DNA of 33,078 nucleotides. It comes from Chitinophagales bacterium. Its GTDB lineage: Bacteria; Bacteroidota; Bacteroidia; Chitinophagales; UBA2359. The first letter of the stretch is position 1. Each line of letters starts with the position of its first letter. Below the pieces are notes generated by a model, which did no database searches, had not been told where the DNA came from, and saw nothing but the letters and a program-made list of their open reading frames with translations. Position numbers and translations under genes: made by a program. Positions 17,935-25,116 of the stretch are shown here, piece after piece. The DNA lies in assembly GCA_020629205.1 (NCBI GenBank), contig JAHDDV010000006.1, positions 7,379 through 40,456 of the forward strand. The letters are read 5' to 3'.

Positions 17935-20343
17935 ATCGAAAAGTTAGAACCCACAGAACCTCAACAGAAAGAATTTTATCCAGGAAAGATCACCGGACAT
18001 AAGTGGAAGGGACACTACCTGGAAATTACTACAGATAACAAGCTTCGGCTTCGGATTTACGTATTGGAAGCCAGCATATTTCGTTTCCGTTATGCTACAA
18101 ACCTCCTCTTTGAGGAGGACTTCAGCTATGCTATCAATCCGGGTTACCGACCTGGGTATCCAGTTCCACAATTGGAGGAGACAGATCAGCATCTATTGAT
18201 TAGCACAGAACAATTACGTTGTGTAGTCAACAAGAGCAATCTGAAAATCACCATGTTGGACAGGGATTATCATATCCTTTGTGAAGACGAAAAGGGCTTT
18301 CATTGGGAAGTGCATCCCCAGTTCGGTACCGATATCGTTCAAACTAGCAAGAAAGTACAGGAAGAAGAGGCATTCTTTGGTCTGGGCGATAAGGCAGCTG
18401 ACCAAAACCTGAAATCGCAGCGCTTCACTAACTGGGGAACAGATACATATGGCTTTGGCAAGAAGTCTGACCCACTCTACAAAAACATCAATTTCTACTA
18501 TGGATACCATCATGAAAAGGCTTATGGTATCTTCATGGATAATAGCTTTAGATCCTTCTTTGATTTCGGTTCCGAGCGAGCTGATGTTTGCAGCTTTTGG
18601 GCAGACGGAGGGGAGATGAACTACTATTTCATTGGAGGTCCGGCTTTAATGGATGTGGCCCTTCGGTATGCCTTGCTGACAGGCACTCCAGAAATGCCGC
18701 CCTTATGGGCTCTTGGCTATCAGCAATGCAAGTGGTCATATTATCCGGAGGCCAATGTACGAGAAATTACCAGTAAGCTACGCGAATACAAAATCCCCTG
18801 CGATGCCATTTATCTTGACATTGATTACATGGATGGGTTTCGATGCTTTACCTGGGATAAGGAGAAATTTCCTGATCCCAAAAAAATGATAGCGGATTTT
18901 GCAGATGATGGCTTCAAGACCATGGTTATCATTGATCCCGGAATCAAGATTGACTTTGATTACAGCGTATTCACCGAAGCACTGGAAAAGGGTTACTTCT
19001 GTCGACGTTCCGACGGAGCTTATGCGCAAGGGAAAGTCTGGCCAGAAGATTGCCTTTTTCCTGACTTCACCAGAGCAGATGTAAGAGAATGGTGGTCAAC
19101 ACTTTTTGAAGGTTTGATCAAGGATCAGGGTGTAGCGGGAGTCTGGAATGATATGAACGAACCCGCTCTCTTTGAAGTGGAAAGCAAAACCATGCATCTG
19201 GATGTCCGCCATGATTATGATAATCATCCCTGCAGCCACAGAAAGGGACACAATGTCTATGGCATGCAGATGGCCCGGGCTACCCTTGCCGGGGTCAAGA
19301 GCTTTGCAGGAGATAAACGCCCGCTGGTAATAACGAGATCAGGCTATAGTGGCTTTCAGCGATTTAGCTCGACCTGGACAGGCGATAATGTGGCTACTTG
19401 GGAGCATTTGGAAATTGCCCATTTGCAGTGCCAGCGATTGGCCATTTCCGGAGTATCTTTTAGCGGCTCAGATGTGGGTGGATTTACCGAGCAACCAAGT
19501 GGCGAATTGTATGCCAGATGGGTCGCATTAGCTGCATTCCATCCCTTTTTCCGAACCCACTCCTCTGGAGATCATGGCGATCAGGAGCCTTGGTCCTTTG
19601 GAGAGGAATATATGGACTATGCAAGAGTATTTATCAACTTGCGCTATCGCTTGCTTCCCTATTTCTACACTTGCTTCTTCCAGCATCACCGCTTTGGTCT
19701 TCCGATGTTGCGTCCAATGCTCTTTAATGAAGGAGTATCCAATCAGAAATTTGTGGATCGCTCGGATGAGTGCATGTTAGGGGATCATCTTTTGTTTTGT
19801 CCGGTTCTTAAAGAAGGTGCGCAAAGCCGTTCTGTCCTGCTGCCCGAAGGGGATTGGTTTGACTATTGGACCAATAAGAAGTACTCAGGAGGTAAATCTT
19901 ACAAGATTTCTGCTCCCCTTGATCGAATTCCCTTGTTTGTTAAAGCTGGAGCAGCGATCCCGCACTTTCCGCTCATGCAATATGTAGGAGAGACCAGAGT
20001 CGAAGAGTTGAAGCTGCAAGTCTATTATGCCCAAGGAGAGCATCAAAGCAAACTATATGCCGATGCCAATGACGGTTATGCCTATCAAAAACAACAGTTT
20101 AGATGGTCGGAGTTTCTGCTTAAGGCCAATGATGATAGAAGTAGTTTCGAACAGAGTCTCACGGGAGATTTCGAGCCAGAGTATGCTCAGATCCGAATTG
20201 AGTTTATAGGATTTCCCCAACAACCTGATACGGTGGAGGTTGACGGGCATGTATTAGAAGCTCATTCTATGGAGGGCCAAAATATTTTCTTTGTGAATGT
20301 GAACTCCGCGTTCAAGAAAATACTACTTTTGCACCGATTTTGA
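17935..20343 (+). CDS. GH31 alpha-glucosidase, probable AUC start
   Basis: Hydrolyses terminal alpha-glucosidic bonds, here probably in glycogen or maltodextrin turnover. GH31 landmarks: nucleophile in GVWNDMNEP (Asp406 in this numbering, nt 19150), acid/base in WTGDN (Asp484, nt 19384), and FFRTHS in the active-site rim. No signal peptide is seen, so it is cytoplasmic, next to glgB/A/C. The start is odd. The first conventional start codon in frame is TTG at 18064, but the 43 codons before it read as coherent family-like N-terminal sequence (EFYPGKITGHKWKGHYLEITT). The frame is closed by TAG at 17926. Between them there is no ATG, GTG or TTG; ATC at 17935, preceded by AGAAAG, gives IEKLEPTEPQQKEF and 802 residues, about the usual length. 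I take 17935 as the most likely start, with an AUC codon or a base change as explanation. Confidence 0.85.
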   Translation: MEKLEPTEPQQKEFYPGKITGHKWKGHYLEITTDNKLRLRIYVLEASIFRFRYATNLLFEEDFSYAINPGYRPGYPVPQLEETDQHLLISTEQLRCVVNKSNLKITMLDRDYHILCEDEKGFHWEVHPQFGTDIVQTSKKVQEEEAFFGLGDKAADQNLKSQRFTNWGTDTYGFGKKSDPLYKNINFYYGYHHEKAYGIFMDNSFRSFFDFGSERADVCSFWADGGEMNYYFIGGPALMDVALRYALLTGTPEMPPLWALGYQQCKWSYYPEANVREITSKLREYKIPCDAIYLDIDYMDGFRCFTWDKEKFPDPKKMIADFADDGFKTMVIIDPGIKIDFDYSVFTEALEKGYFCRRSDGAYAQGKVWPEDCLFPDFTRADVREWWSTLFEGLIKDQGVAGVWNDMNEPALFEVESKTMHLDVRHDYDNHPCSHRKGHNVYGMQMARATLAGVKSFAGDKRPLVITRSGYSGFQRFSSTWTGDNVATWEHLEIAHLQCQRLAISGVSFSGSDVGGFTEQPSGELYARWVALAAFHPFFRTHSSGDHGDQEPWSFGEEYMDYARVFINLRYRLLPYFYTCFFQHHRFGLPMLRPMLFNEGVSNQKFVDRSDECMLGDHLLFCPVLKEGAQSRSVLLPEGDWFDYWTNKKYSGGKSYKISAPLDRIPLFVKAGAAIPHFPLMQYVGETRVEELKLQVYYAQGEHQSKLYADANDGYAYQKQQFRWSEFLLKANDDRSSFEQSLTGDFEPEYAQIRIEFIGFPQQPDTVEVDGHVLEAHSMEGQNIFFVNVNSAFKKILLLHRF

Positions 20344-20396
20344 CAAAAGGCTAGCAAGTGAATGGTATTTGCGCCTTGAAATTTTTGACAAAGAAG

Positions 20397-21107
20397 ATGA
20401 AGGAGCAATACAAAAAGTGGTATTCCCCCACTTTAAACATGGACACAGAGCTACTGATTTTTGGACACTCCGGTAAGCCGGTCATCCTGTTCCCGACCAC
20501 GAAAGGTGCACACTATGAGAATAGGGACTTCAAGATGCTGGAAGCAGCAAAGTGGTTCATCGAAAAGGGAATGATTACTGTCTATTGTCCATCTAGTGTT
20601 GATGCCCACAGCTGGTACAATAAATCAATTCCGCCTGCAGAACGCGTAAAAAACCATATCTGGTACGATCGATTCATCCTCAATGAAATCGCCATACCGG
20701 CCATGCAGCGGTCTGGCCATTACAAGATTTGTGCGGCTGGACCTAGTTTTGGAGGCTTTCACGCGCTCAACTTCGCCTTCAGACATCCGGACAAAGTGAG
20801 TCACCTCATGTCCATGAGTGGAGCTTTTGAAGTCAAGAGCTTTGTCGACAACTACTATGACGAAAACGTCTATTTCACCAATCCGGTCGACTACATGCCC
20901 AATAACAATCACCCTGATCTTTGGCGTATGAACATCGTATTGGGAGTGGGTGAGCACGATATTTGCTTGGATGCCAGCCGACGAATGTCCGGCATCCTTA
21001 GCAAGAAAGGAATCAGTCATTGGCTGGACATCTACAAAGGAGAAAAGCATGATTGGCCGCTTTGGAGAAAGATGTTCCCCAAGTACATTTCGCACATGAT
21101 GCACTAA
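20397..21107 (+). CDS. Esterase-family alpha/beta hydrolase
   Basis: A 236-residue cytoplasmic hydrolase of the putative esterase (PF00756-like) group. ATG 20397 (MKEQYKKWYSP) is preferred to GTG 20358 because the family begins with this KWYSPxL segment. The catalytic triad is apparent: Ser117 in GPSFGG, Asp188 in GVGEHD, His218 in GEKHDWPLW. The FGHSGKPVILFPTTKG segment provides the oxyanion strand. Its exact substrate is unknown; members of this fold also include acyltransferases. It is the first of four same-strand genes with two ATP-grasp proteins and an amidotransferase-like protein, 54 bp after the GH31 gene and 28 bp before the next, so it may release or transfer an acyl product made by the ligases. 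Confidence 0.82.
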   Translation: MKEQYKKWYSPTLNMDTELLIFGHSGKPVILFPTTKGAHYENRDFKMLEAAKWFIEKGMITVYCPSSVDAHSWYNKSIPPAERVKNHIWYDRFILNEIAIPAMQRSGHYKICAAGPSFGGFHALNFAFRHPDKVSHLMSMSGAFEVKSFVDNYYDENVYFTNPVDYMPNNNHPDLWRMNIVLGVGEHDICLDASRRMSGILSKKGISHWLDIYKGEKHDWPLWRKMFPKYISHMMH

Positions 21108-21135
21108 TAAGCAATCGAAAATAATTCCATAAGCA

Positions 21136-22293
21136 ATGAAGAAAATAGGAATACTGTTTGGACAGGAAGACACCTTTCCAAATGCTTTTATCGAAAGAGT
21201 AAACTCAAAGAACATCAAAGGGATCACTGCCGAAGCAGTGAGAATTGATGTGGTACAGCAAAACGCGCCTTTGGATTACGCGGTGATTATTGACCGAATT
21301 TCTCAGGATGTACCATTCTATCGGGCAGCATTAAAAAATGCCGCTATGACTGGTACAGCCGTCATCAATAACCCATTCTGGTGGTCCGCCGACGAGAAGT
21401 TTTTCAACAACTGTCTCGCTGAGAAGATCGGCGTACCTGTCCCAAAGACAGTACTGCTGCCTTCCCATCACCGACCAGATGATACCTCAGAAAAGTCGTT
21501 TCGAAATCTGGTATTCCCAACGGATTGGGAATACATCTTTGACTACATCGGATTCCCGGCCTACATGAAGCCTTATTCCGGTGGAGGTTGGAAGAATGTC
21601 TACAAGATTAATGATCCTGGACACCTTTTCAGTACCCATGCGGAAACTGGCCAATTGGTCATGATGTTGCAAGAGGAAATCGTCTTTGACCACTACTTCA
21701 GAAACTACTGTCTGGGTGGTGATCGAGTGCTGGTAATGCCTTATGAGCCAAGAAATCCACACCACCTACGTTACAAAGTGGACAATCCTTGTACAGACAA
21801 GAAGATCCTGAAGAAAGTAGAGGAATTGACCATCAAGCTTAACCAGGCGCTCGGATATGATTTTAATACTGTTGAGTTTGCAGTAAGAGATGGCATACCT
21901 TATGCTATTGATTTCTGTAACCCTGCTCCGGACGCAGATCGTCACTCTGTCGGTGAAGAGAATTTTGAGTGGATTGTGGAGAATGCAGCCAACTTTGCCA
22001 TCGAAAAAGCACAGCAGCACAAGGAAGGTAAGATGAACTTGACCTGGGGTGAGTTCATGTCTGATTCTGTACAAACTAAGCCGGTCAAAAGAGTCGTCCG
22101 CAAGCTTAGAAAGGTTACCAAGAAAACGGAAGCCAAGCCAGTAGCAAAGAAAGCAGCAAGCAAGAAAGTTGCTGCTAAGAAAGCGAGCCCTAAGAAGTCG
22201 ACTGCTAAAAAAGCAACGGCAACTAAGACCAAGACCGCTGCTAAAAAAGCCGCTCCTAAGAAGCGAGCTACGGCAACTGCGAAGAAGAAGTAG
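21136..22293 (+). CDS. ATP-grasp carboxylate-amine ligase (RimK-like) with histone-H1-like tail
   Basis: A 385-residue protein in two parts. Residues 1-310 are an ATP-grasp ligase: an N-terminal Rossmann-like substrate domain (MKKIGILFGQEDTFP), ATP-binding Lys145 in FPAYMKPYSGGGW, the hinge MMLQEEIVFDHYF, and metal ligands Glu247 (NTVEFAVRDG), Asp259 and Asn262 (AIDFCNPAPD). Such enzymes join a carboxylate to an amine through an acyl-phosphate. Residues about 315-385 are extremely basic: 26 Lys and 17 Ala among the last 71 residues with one acidic residue, in repeated AKKA/SPKK/AAKK units like eukaryotic histone H1 or chlamydial Hc1. The tail may bind nucleic acid or another polyanion, or be the substrate of modification. 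No frameshift is needed to read it. The cluster context suggests a small-molecule amide ligase. Confidence 0.85.
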   Translation: MKKIGILFGQEDTFPNAFIERVNSKNIKGITAEAVRIDVVQQNAPLDYAVIIDRISQDVPFYRAALKNAAMTGTAVINNPFWWSADEKFFNNCLAEKIGVPVPKTVLLPSHHRPDDTSEKSFRNLVFPTDWEYIFDYIGFPAYMKPYSGGGWKNVYKINDPGHLFSTHAETGQLVMMLQEEIVFDHYFRNYCLGGDRVLVMPYEPRNPHHLRYKVDNPCTDKKILKKVEELTIKLNQALGYDFNTVEFAVRDGIPYAIDFCNPAPDADRHSVGEENFEWIVENAANFAIEKAQQHKEGKMNLTWGEFMSDSVQTKPVKRVVRKLRKVTKKTEAKPVAKKAASKKVAAKKASPKKSTAKKATATKTKTAAKKAAPKKRATATAKKK

Positions 22294-22296
22294 ATA

Positions 22297-22389
22297 GCTT
22301 ATATTCGCCCCAAAAGTGGCGCATTTAAGCAAGGATATGTATCTTGTGTAGCTAGGACAGAAGTTAGCGACTATCTGCTTCTGTCCTGG
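22297..22389. promoter_or_regulatory. Two hairpins in the leader of the amidotransferase-like gene
   Basis: The 186-bp gap between the ATP-grasp and amidotransferase-like genes holds two stems. The first is GCTTA (22297-22301) with TAAGC (22326-22330), enclosing CGCC/GGCG (22306-22309 with 22318-22321). The second is a perfect 10-bp stem, AGGACAGAAG (22354-22363) with CTTCTGTCCT (22378-22387), extended by a G-U and a C-G pair, with a 14-nt loop. Neither is followed by a T-run. They could reduce read-through, process the mRNA or protect an end. Confidence 0.45.
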
Positions 22390-22479
22390 ACTACCAAGAG
22401 TTTGGGATCTTGAGACAAAGAGCTTGCGCTCTGGATATCTTCTGCCTGAATTTCTGATGTTCATTCTAATACGGTTCTG

Positions 22480-23304
22480 ATGAAGCAAAAGAAACTGCAA
22501 TTGGCTGTCCTCAATATGTACGCAGGACAGGAAAACAAAGGCATGGGCTGCATTCGGGAAATTGTCTCCCGATACGATAATCAGCTCGAAATGACAGAGT
22601 TTGATGTCCGGGTAACTGATGACGTACCAACCATCGATTACGATCTGTATATCTCTTCCGGTGGTCCCGGCAATCCGTTGGAAGGCAATGGAATTTGGGA
22701 CCGGAAATTTGGCGCCCTTTTGGATCAGGTACTTGCCTTTAATACACAAAGCAATAGTCGAAAAAAGTACTTCTTTCTCATCTGCCATTCTTTTCAAATG
22801 GCATGTGCGCATCTCAAGCTAGGAGATATCACCAAACGTCATTCAACCTCCTTTGGGGTTCATCCTGTGCATAAAACAGAAGCTGGTGATTTGGACCCGA
22901 TTCTACACGGTTTGCCAGATCCCTATTATGCCGTTGATAGCCGTGACTGGCAGTTGATTCAACCCAATCTGGATCATTTCGCTGATCATGGCGCTACCAT
23001 CTTGTCGCTGGAGAAGATTCGCGATCATGTGGCCTATGAAAGAGCAATCATGGCGGTGCGTTTTTCAGATGAAATGGTCGGTACCCAGTTTCACCCGGAA
23101 GCGGATTCGGAAGGCATGCTTTGGTACATGAGACAAGAAGAAAACAAACGAAAGATTGTTCACACTTTTGGTGAAGACAAGTACCTCCTAATGATGGAGC
23201 GTTTATTAGACCCAGCAAAAGTGGAGTTGACGCAAAACAGTATTCTACCCAATTTTATCGAAACAGCCATCGAAAAGCTGTCCATTGAATTGGTAAACTC
23301 CTAG
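22480..23304 (+). CDS. Class I glutamine amidotransferase-like protein
   Basis: A 274-residue protein with the GMP-synthase-type class I GATase fold. The triad can be placed at Cys102 in LICHSFQ, His205 and Glu207 in GTQFHPEAD; SSGGPGNP (59-66) is the usual oxyanion region. The nucleophile elbow is atypical: the family pattern GxCxGxQ reads LICHSFQ, so both glycines are replaced. The extra C-terminal 60 residues are not recognised. It may hydrolyse glutamine to supply ammonia, or, like the PuuD branch, hydrolyse a gamma-glutamyl amide directly. It is 9 bp upstream of the next gene, so they are co-transcribed. Confidence 0.82.
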   Translation: MKQKKLQLAVLNMYAGQENKGMGCIREIVSRYDNQLEMTEFDVRVTDDVPTIDYDLYISSGGPGNPLEGNGIWDRKFGALLDQVLAFNTQSNSRKKYFFLICHSFQMACAHLKLGDITKRHSTSFGVHPVHKTEAGDLDPILHGLPDPYYAVDSRDWQLIQPNLDHFADHGATILSLEKIRDHVAYERAIMAVRFSDEMVGTQFHPEADSEGMLWYMRQEENKRKIVHTFGEDKYLLMMERLLDPAKVELTQNSILPNFIETAIEKLSIELVNS

Positions 23305-23313
23305 CCCAAGCTC

Positions 23314-24513
23314 ATGCACTCTCAGGCACGTCAGCAATTCAATACTAAGTTCACAGAAGAACAATACCAGAAACTGCTGAGTTCATTGGCAGTTAATCAT
23401 CGCTCAGTGGGGCCTTGCTTCCGAGTGTCCGAAACCCCGGTCTTTATCCCGCGTGCCCTCAAGGAGACGCTGCTGGAAGCCTGCGAAGAAATAGGTTCTA
23501 TCATTTTTGAACCCGACTTCAAAGCCCGTACCAATGGAGCCCTGGAAAGGGGAGGAGTCTTTGTCCCCAATGAAGATGATCATTGCCCTTTTATCCAAAT
23601 GGACTTCGGAATTTGCAAGCTCGAAGATGGTACTTTGCTGCCTCAGTTGATCGAGGTTCAAGGCTTTCCTTCTCTGTATTGCTTTCAGGATGTTTTGGCA
23701 GCTTCTTACCAAAAGCACTTTGATGTGCCTGAGCAGTTTTCGCATCTTCTGGGAGGAATAGACTCCAATGAGTACGTCGAGATGTTGCGAAGCATCATTG
23801 TGGCTGAAGCCAATCCAGAAAATGTAGTCATCCTGGAGGTTGAACCAGAGAAGCAAAACACCCTCATCGACTTCATCTTTACAGAAGCTAAGCTAGGTAT
23901 CACAACCATCTGTATCAGCGATCTGATCAAGAAAGACAAAAAGCTCTACTATAAGAATGAAGAGGGCAAAGACATTCGAATTGATCGCATTTACAATCGG
24001 GTGATTTTTGATGAATTGCATAAGCGCGATGACCTCGAACGCTCCTTTTACTTTCACGAAGAAGTGGAGGTTACCTGGGTCGGACATCCTGCCTGGTTTT
24101 ACCGCATCAGCAAGTACATCTTACCATTAATAGAAAGTAAATACAATCCTCCAAGTTTGTTTGTGGATCAGTTGGAAAAGTATCCGGATGATTTGGACCA
24201 ATACGTGCTGAAGCCGATTTTCTCCTTCGCCGGAAGCGGAGTCAACTTAAACATCACGGCCAAAGATCTCGATGCTCTTGAAGACAAAAGCAATTACATC
24301 CTGCAACGCAAAGTCCAATACGATGCGCTGATTCCCACCCTCGACGATCCGGCAAAATGTGAGGTCAGAATGCTGCTGCTCTGGCCAAAGGATCTCAATC
24401 GACCAATTGTTGTCAACAATTTAGTACGTCTCACAAAAGGGGATATGGTAGGCATCAAATTTAATAAGGACCGCACCTGGGTTGGTGGTAGTGTTGGATT
24501 TTTTGAAAAATAA
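23314..24513 (+). CDS. ATP-grasp-like ligase resembling glutathionylspermidine-synthetase fold
   Basis: A 399-residue protein without a confident family name. The C-terminal third shows ATP-grasp signatures: Lys300 in YVLKPIFSFAGSGVN, a hinge-like YILQRKVQYDALIP, Arg352 in CEVRMLLLWP and Asn368/369 in VVNNLVRLTKG. The order of parts, an early acidic-site strand QLIEVQGFPSL, then WFYRISKYILPLI, then the KP...G loop, resembles the glutathionylspermidine synthetase/YgiC fold, where W..NK..LP and the same KPxxxxxG loop occur. I infer an amide-forming ligase. No signal peptide. It follows the amidotransferase-like gene by 9 bp, and an arginine-decarboxylase-like gene lies downstream, so an amine substrate is plausible. 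The stop is followed directly by a dispersed repeat. Confidence 0.65.
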   Translation: MHSQARQQFNTKFTEEQYQKLLSSLAVNHRSVGPCFRVSETPVFIPRALKETLLEACEEIGSIIFEPDFKARTNGALERGGVFVPNEDDHCPFIQMDFGICKLEDGTLLPQLIEVQGFPSLYCFQDVLAASYQKHFDVPEQFSHLLGGIDSNEYVEMLRSIIVAEANPENVVILEVEPEKQNTLIDFIFTEAKLGITTICISDLIKKDKKLYYKNEEGKDIRIDRIYNRVIFDELHKRDDLERSFYFHEEVEVTWVGHPAWFYRISKYILPLIESKYNPPSLFVDQLEKYPDDLDQYVLKPIFSFAGSGVNLNITAKDLDALEDKSNYILQRKVQYDALIPTLDDPAKCEVRMLLLWPKDLNRPIVVNNLVRLTKGDMVGIKFNKDRTWVGGSVGFFEK

Positions 24514-24700
24514 GGAGCCCAGCTGCAATGGCTCGCTCCAATACCCGTCTTGCTCTCCGCTAATATTCGGCACCTGCCTGCTTGTTCCTGCTTCCCTGCC
24601 TGCCGTCTCTCCGCATGCGCTCCGAGCCATCATGCAGGGGCAGTCACTGGCGCATGCAGGCACCTCATTCCGCTGCGATCAAGGCTATTTTTCACTGCCT
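24514..24700 (+). repeat. Dispersed intergenic repeat, copy A
   Basis: Starts right after the stop of the ATP-grasp-like gene with GGAGCCCAG. Conserved boxes shared with copies B and C, in order: CTCCGCTAAT, CTCCGCATGCGCTCCGAG (near 24608-24625), GGCAGTCAC (near 24639), and ATTCCGCTGCG before GGCTAT (24683). The copies differ at many positions and by small indels. It is GC-rich compared with the flanks. The reading frame across it resembles the frame across copy B only because the DNA is homologous; it is not a gene. Confidence 0.7.
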
Positions 24701-24794
24701 GAAGCACGTGGCAAGGGGCGGATGGCTATTCGTATGAAAATTTCTGCTGGATAAATCTCAATTTGCCCAAAAGCTACGGAGAAAGGCCGGTGAT

Positions 24795-24971
24795 CAATAG
24801 CCCAGATCGGACCGGATATGAGTGGCCCTGATGCCGTGGTGACTGCCGGATGGCTGCTGGCTCGACGATAGGAGAGACAGCAGACACCCTGCAGGAACAG
24901 GCAGCTGGGACAGGAATAGAAGGGGAGAGCTGGACGACCGGTTGATCGAGGCAGTGCCGCTGAGCTCCAAA
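24795..24971 (-). repeat. Dispersed intergenic repeat, copy C (inverted relative to A)
   Basis: On the minus strand this reads TTTGGAGCTCAGCGGCA, then CTGTCTCTCC, CGAGCCAGCAGCCATCC, GGCAGTCACCACGGCATCAG and GGGCTATTGAT, matching copies A and B in the same order. It shares the 603-bp gap with copy A in the opposite orientation, about 100 bp apart. It is followed by A-rich sequence (24967-24983). The remainder of the gap, 24984-25116, is AT-rich and should hold the promoter of the decarboxylase gene, but no strong box is visible (a weak TAATTTAA lies at 25084). Confidence 0.65.
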
Positions 24972-25116
24972 AAAATCATAAAAAAAGACTGCCCAATTTC
25001 CTTCCAGGGAGAACGAGAAAATCTGTAAATTTCTTTCCTTTTGTGGCTTGTTTATCCGCAATTATTGCCATTTTTGTCGGCACTAATTTAATGCATTTTC
25101 AACCGCAGGATGCGCC

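Noticed and set aside
17895-17940. Programmed frameshift on the A7 run (17919-17925) linking an ATG at the glgC stop to the GH31 frame
   Set aside because: The TAG at 17926-17928 in the GH31 frame lies directly after the A-run, so a slip there would terminate at once.
22400-22479. Possible tRNA or small RNA gene upstream of the amidotransferase-like gene
   Set aside because: Only a short GAGC/GCTC hairpin is present; no cloverleaf or TTCGAATC-like T-loop could be found.
21766-22812. 348-codon minus-strand frame
   Set aside because: Runs antisense through the Lys-rich tail, the gap and the amidotransferase-like gene; the Leu/Ser/Cys-rich section is just the complement of the Lys/Ala codons.
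24482-24754. Possible 90-residue protein reading into the gap after the ATP-grasp-like gene
   Set aside because: It begins inside the preceding gene in another frame and translates repeat copy A; similarity to frames over copy B reflects DNA homology of the repeat.
24774-25061. Minus-strand reading frame of about 95 residues
   Set aside because: Covers inverted repeat copy C; low-complexity composition and no start context.
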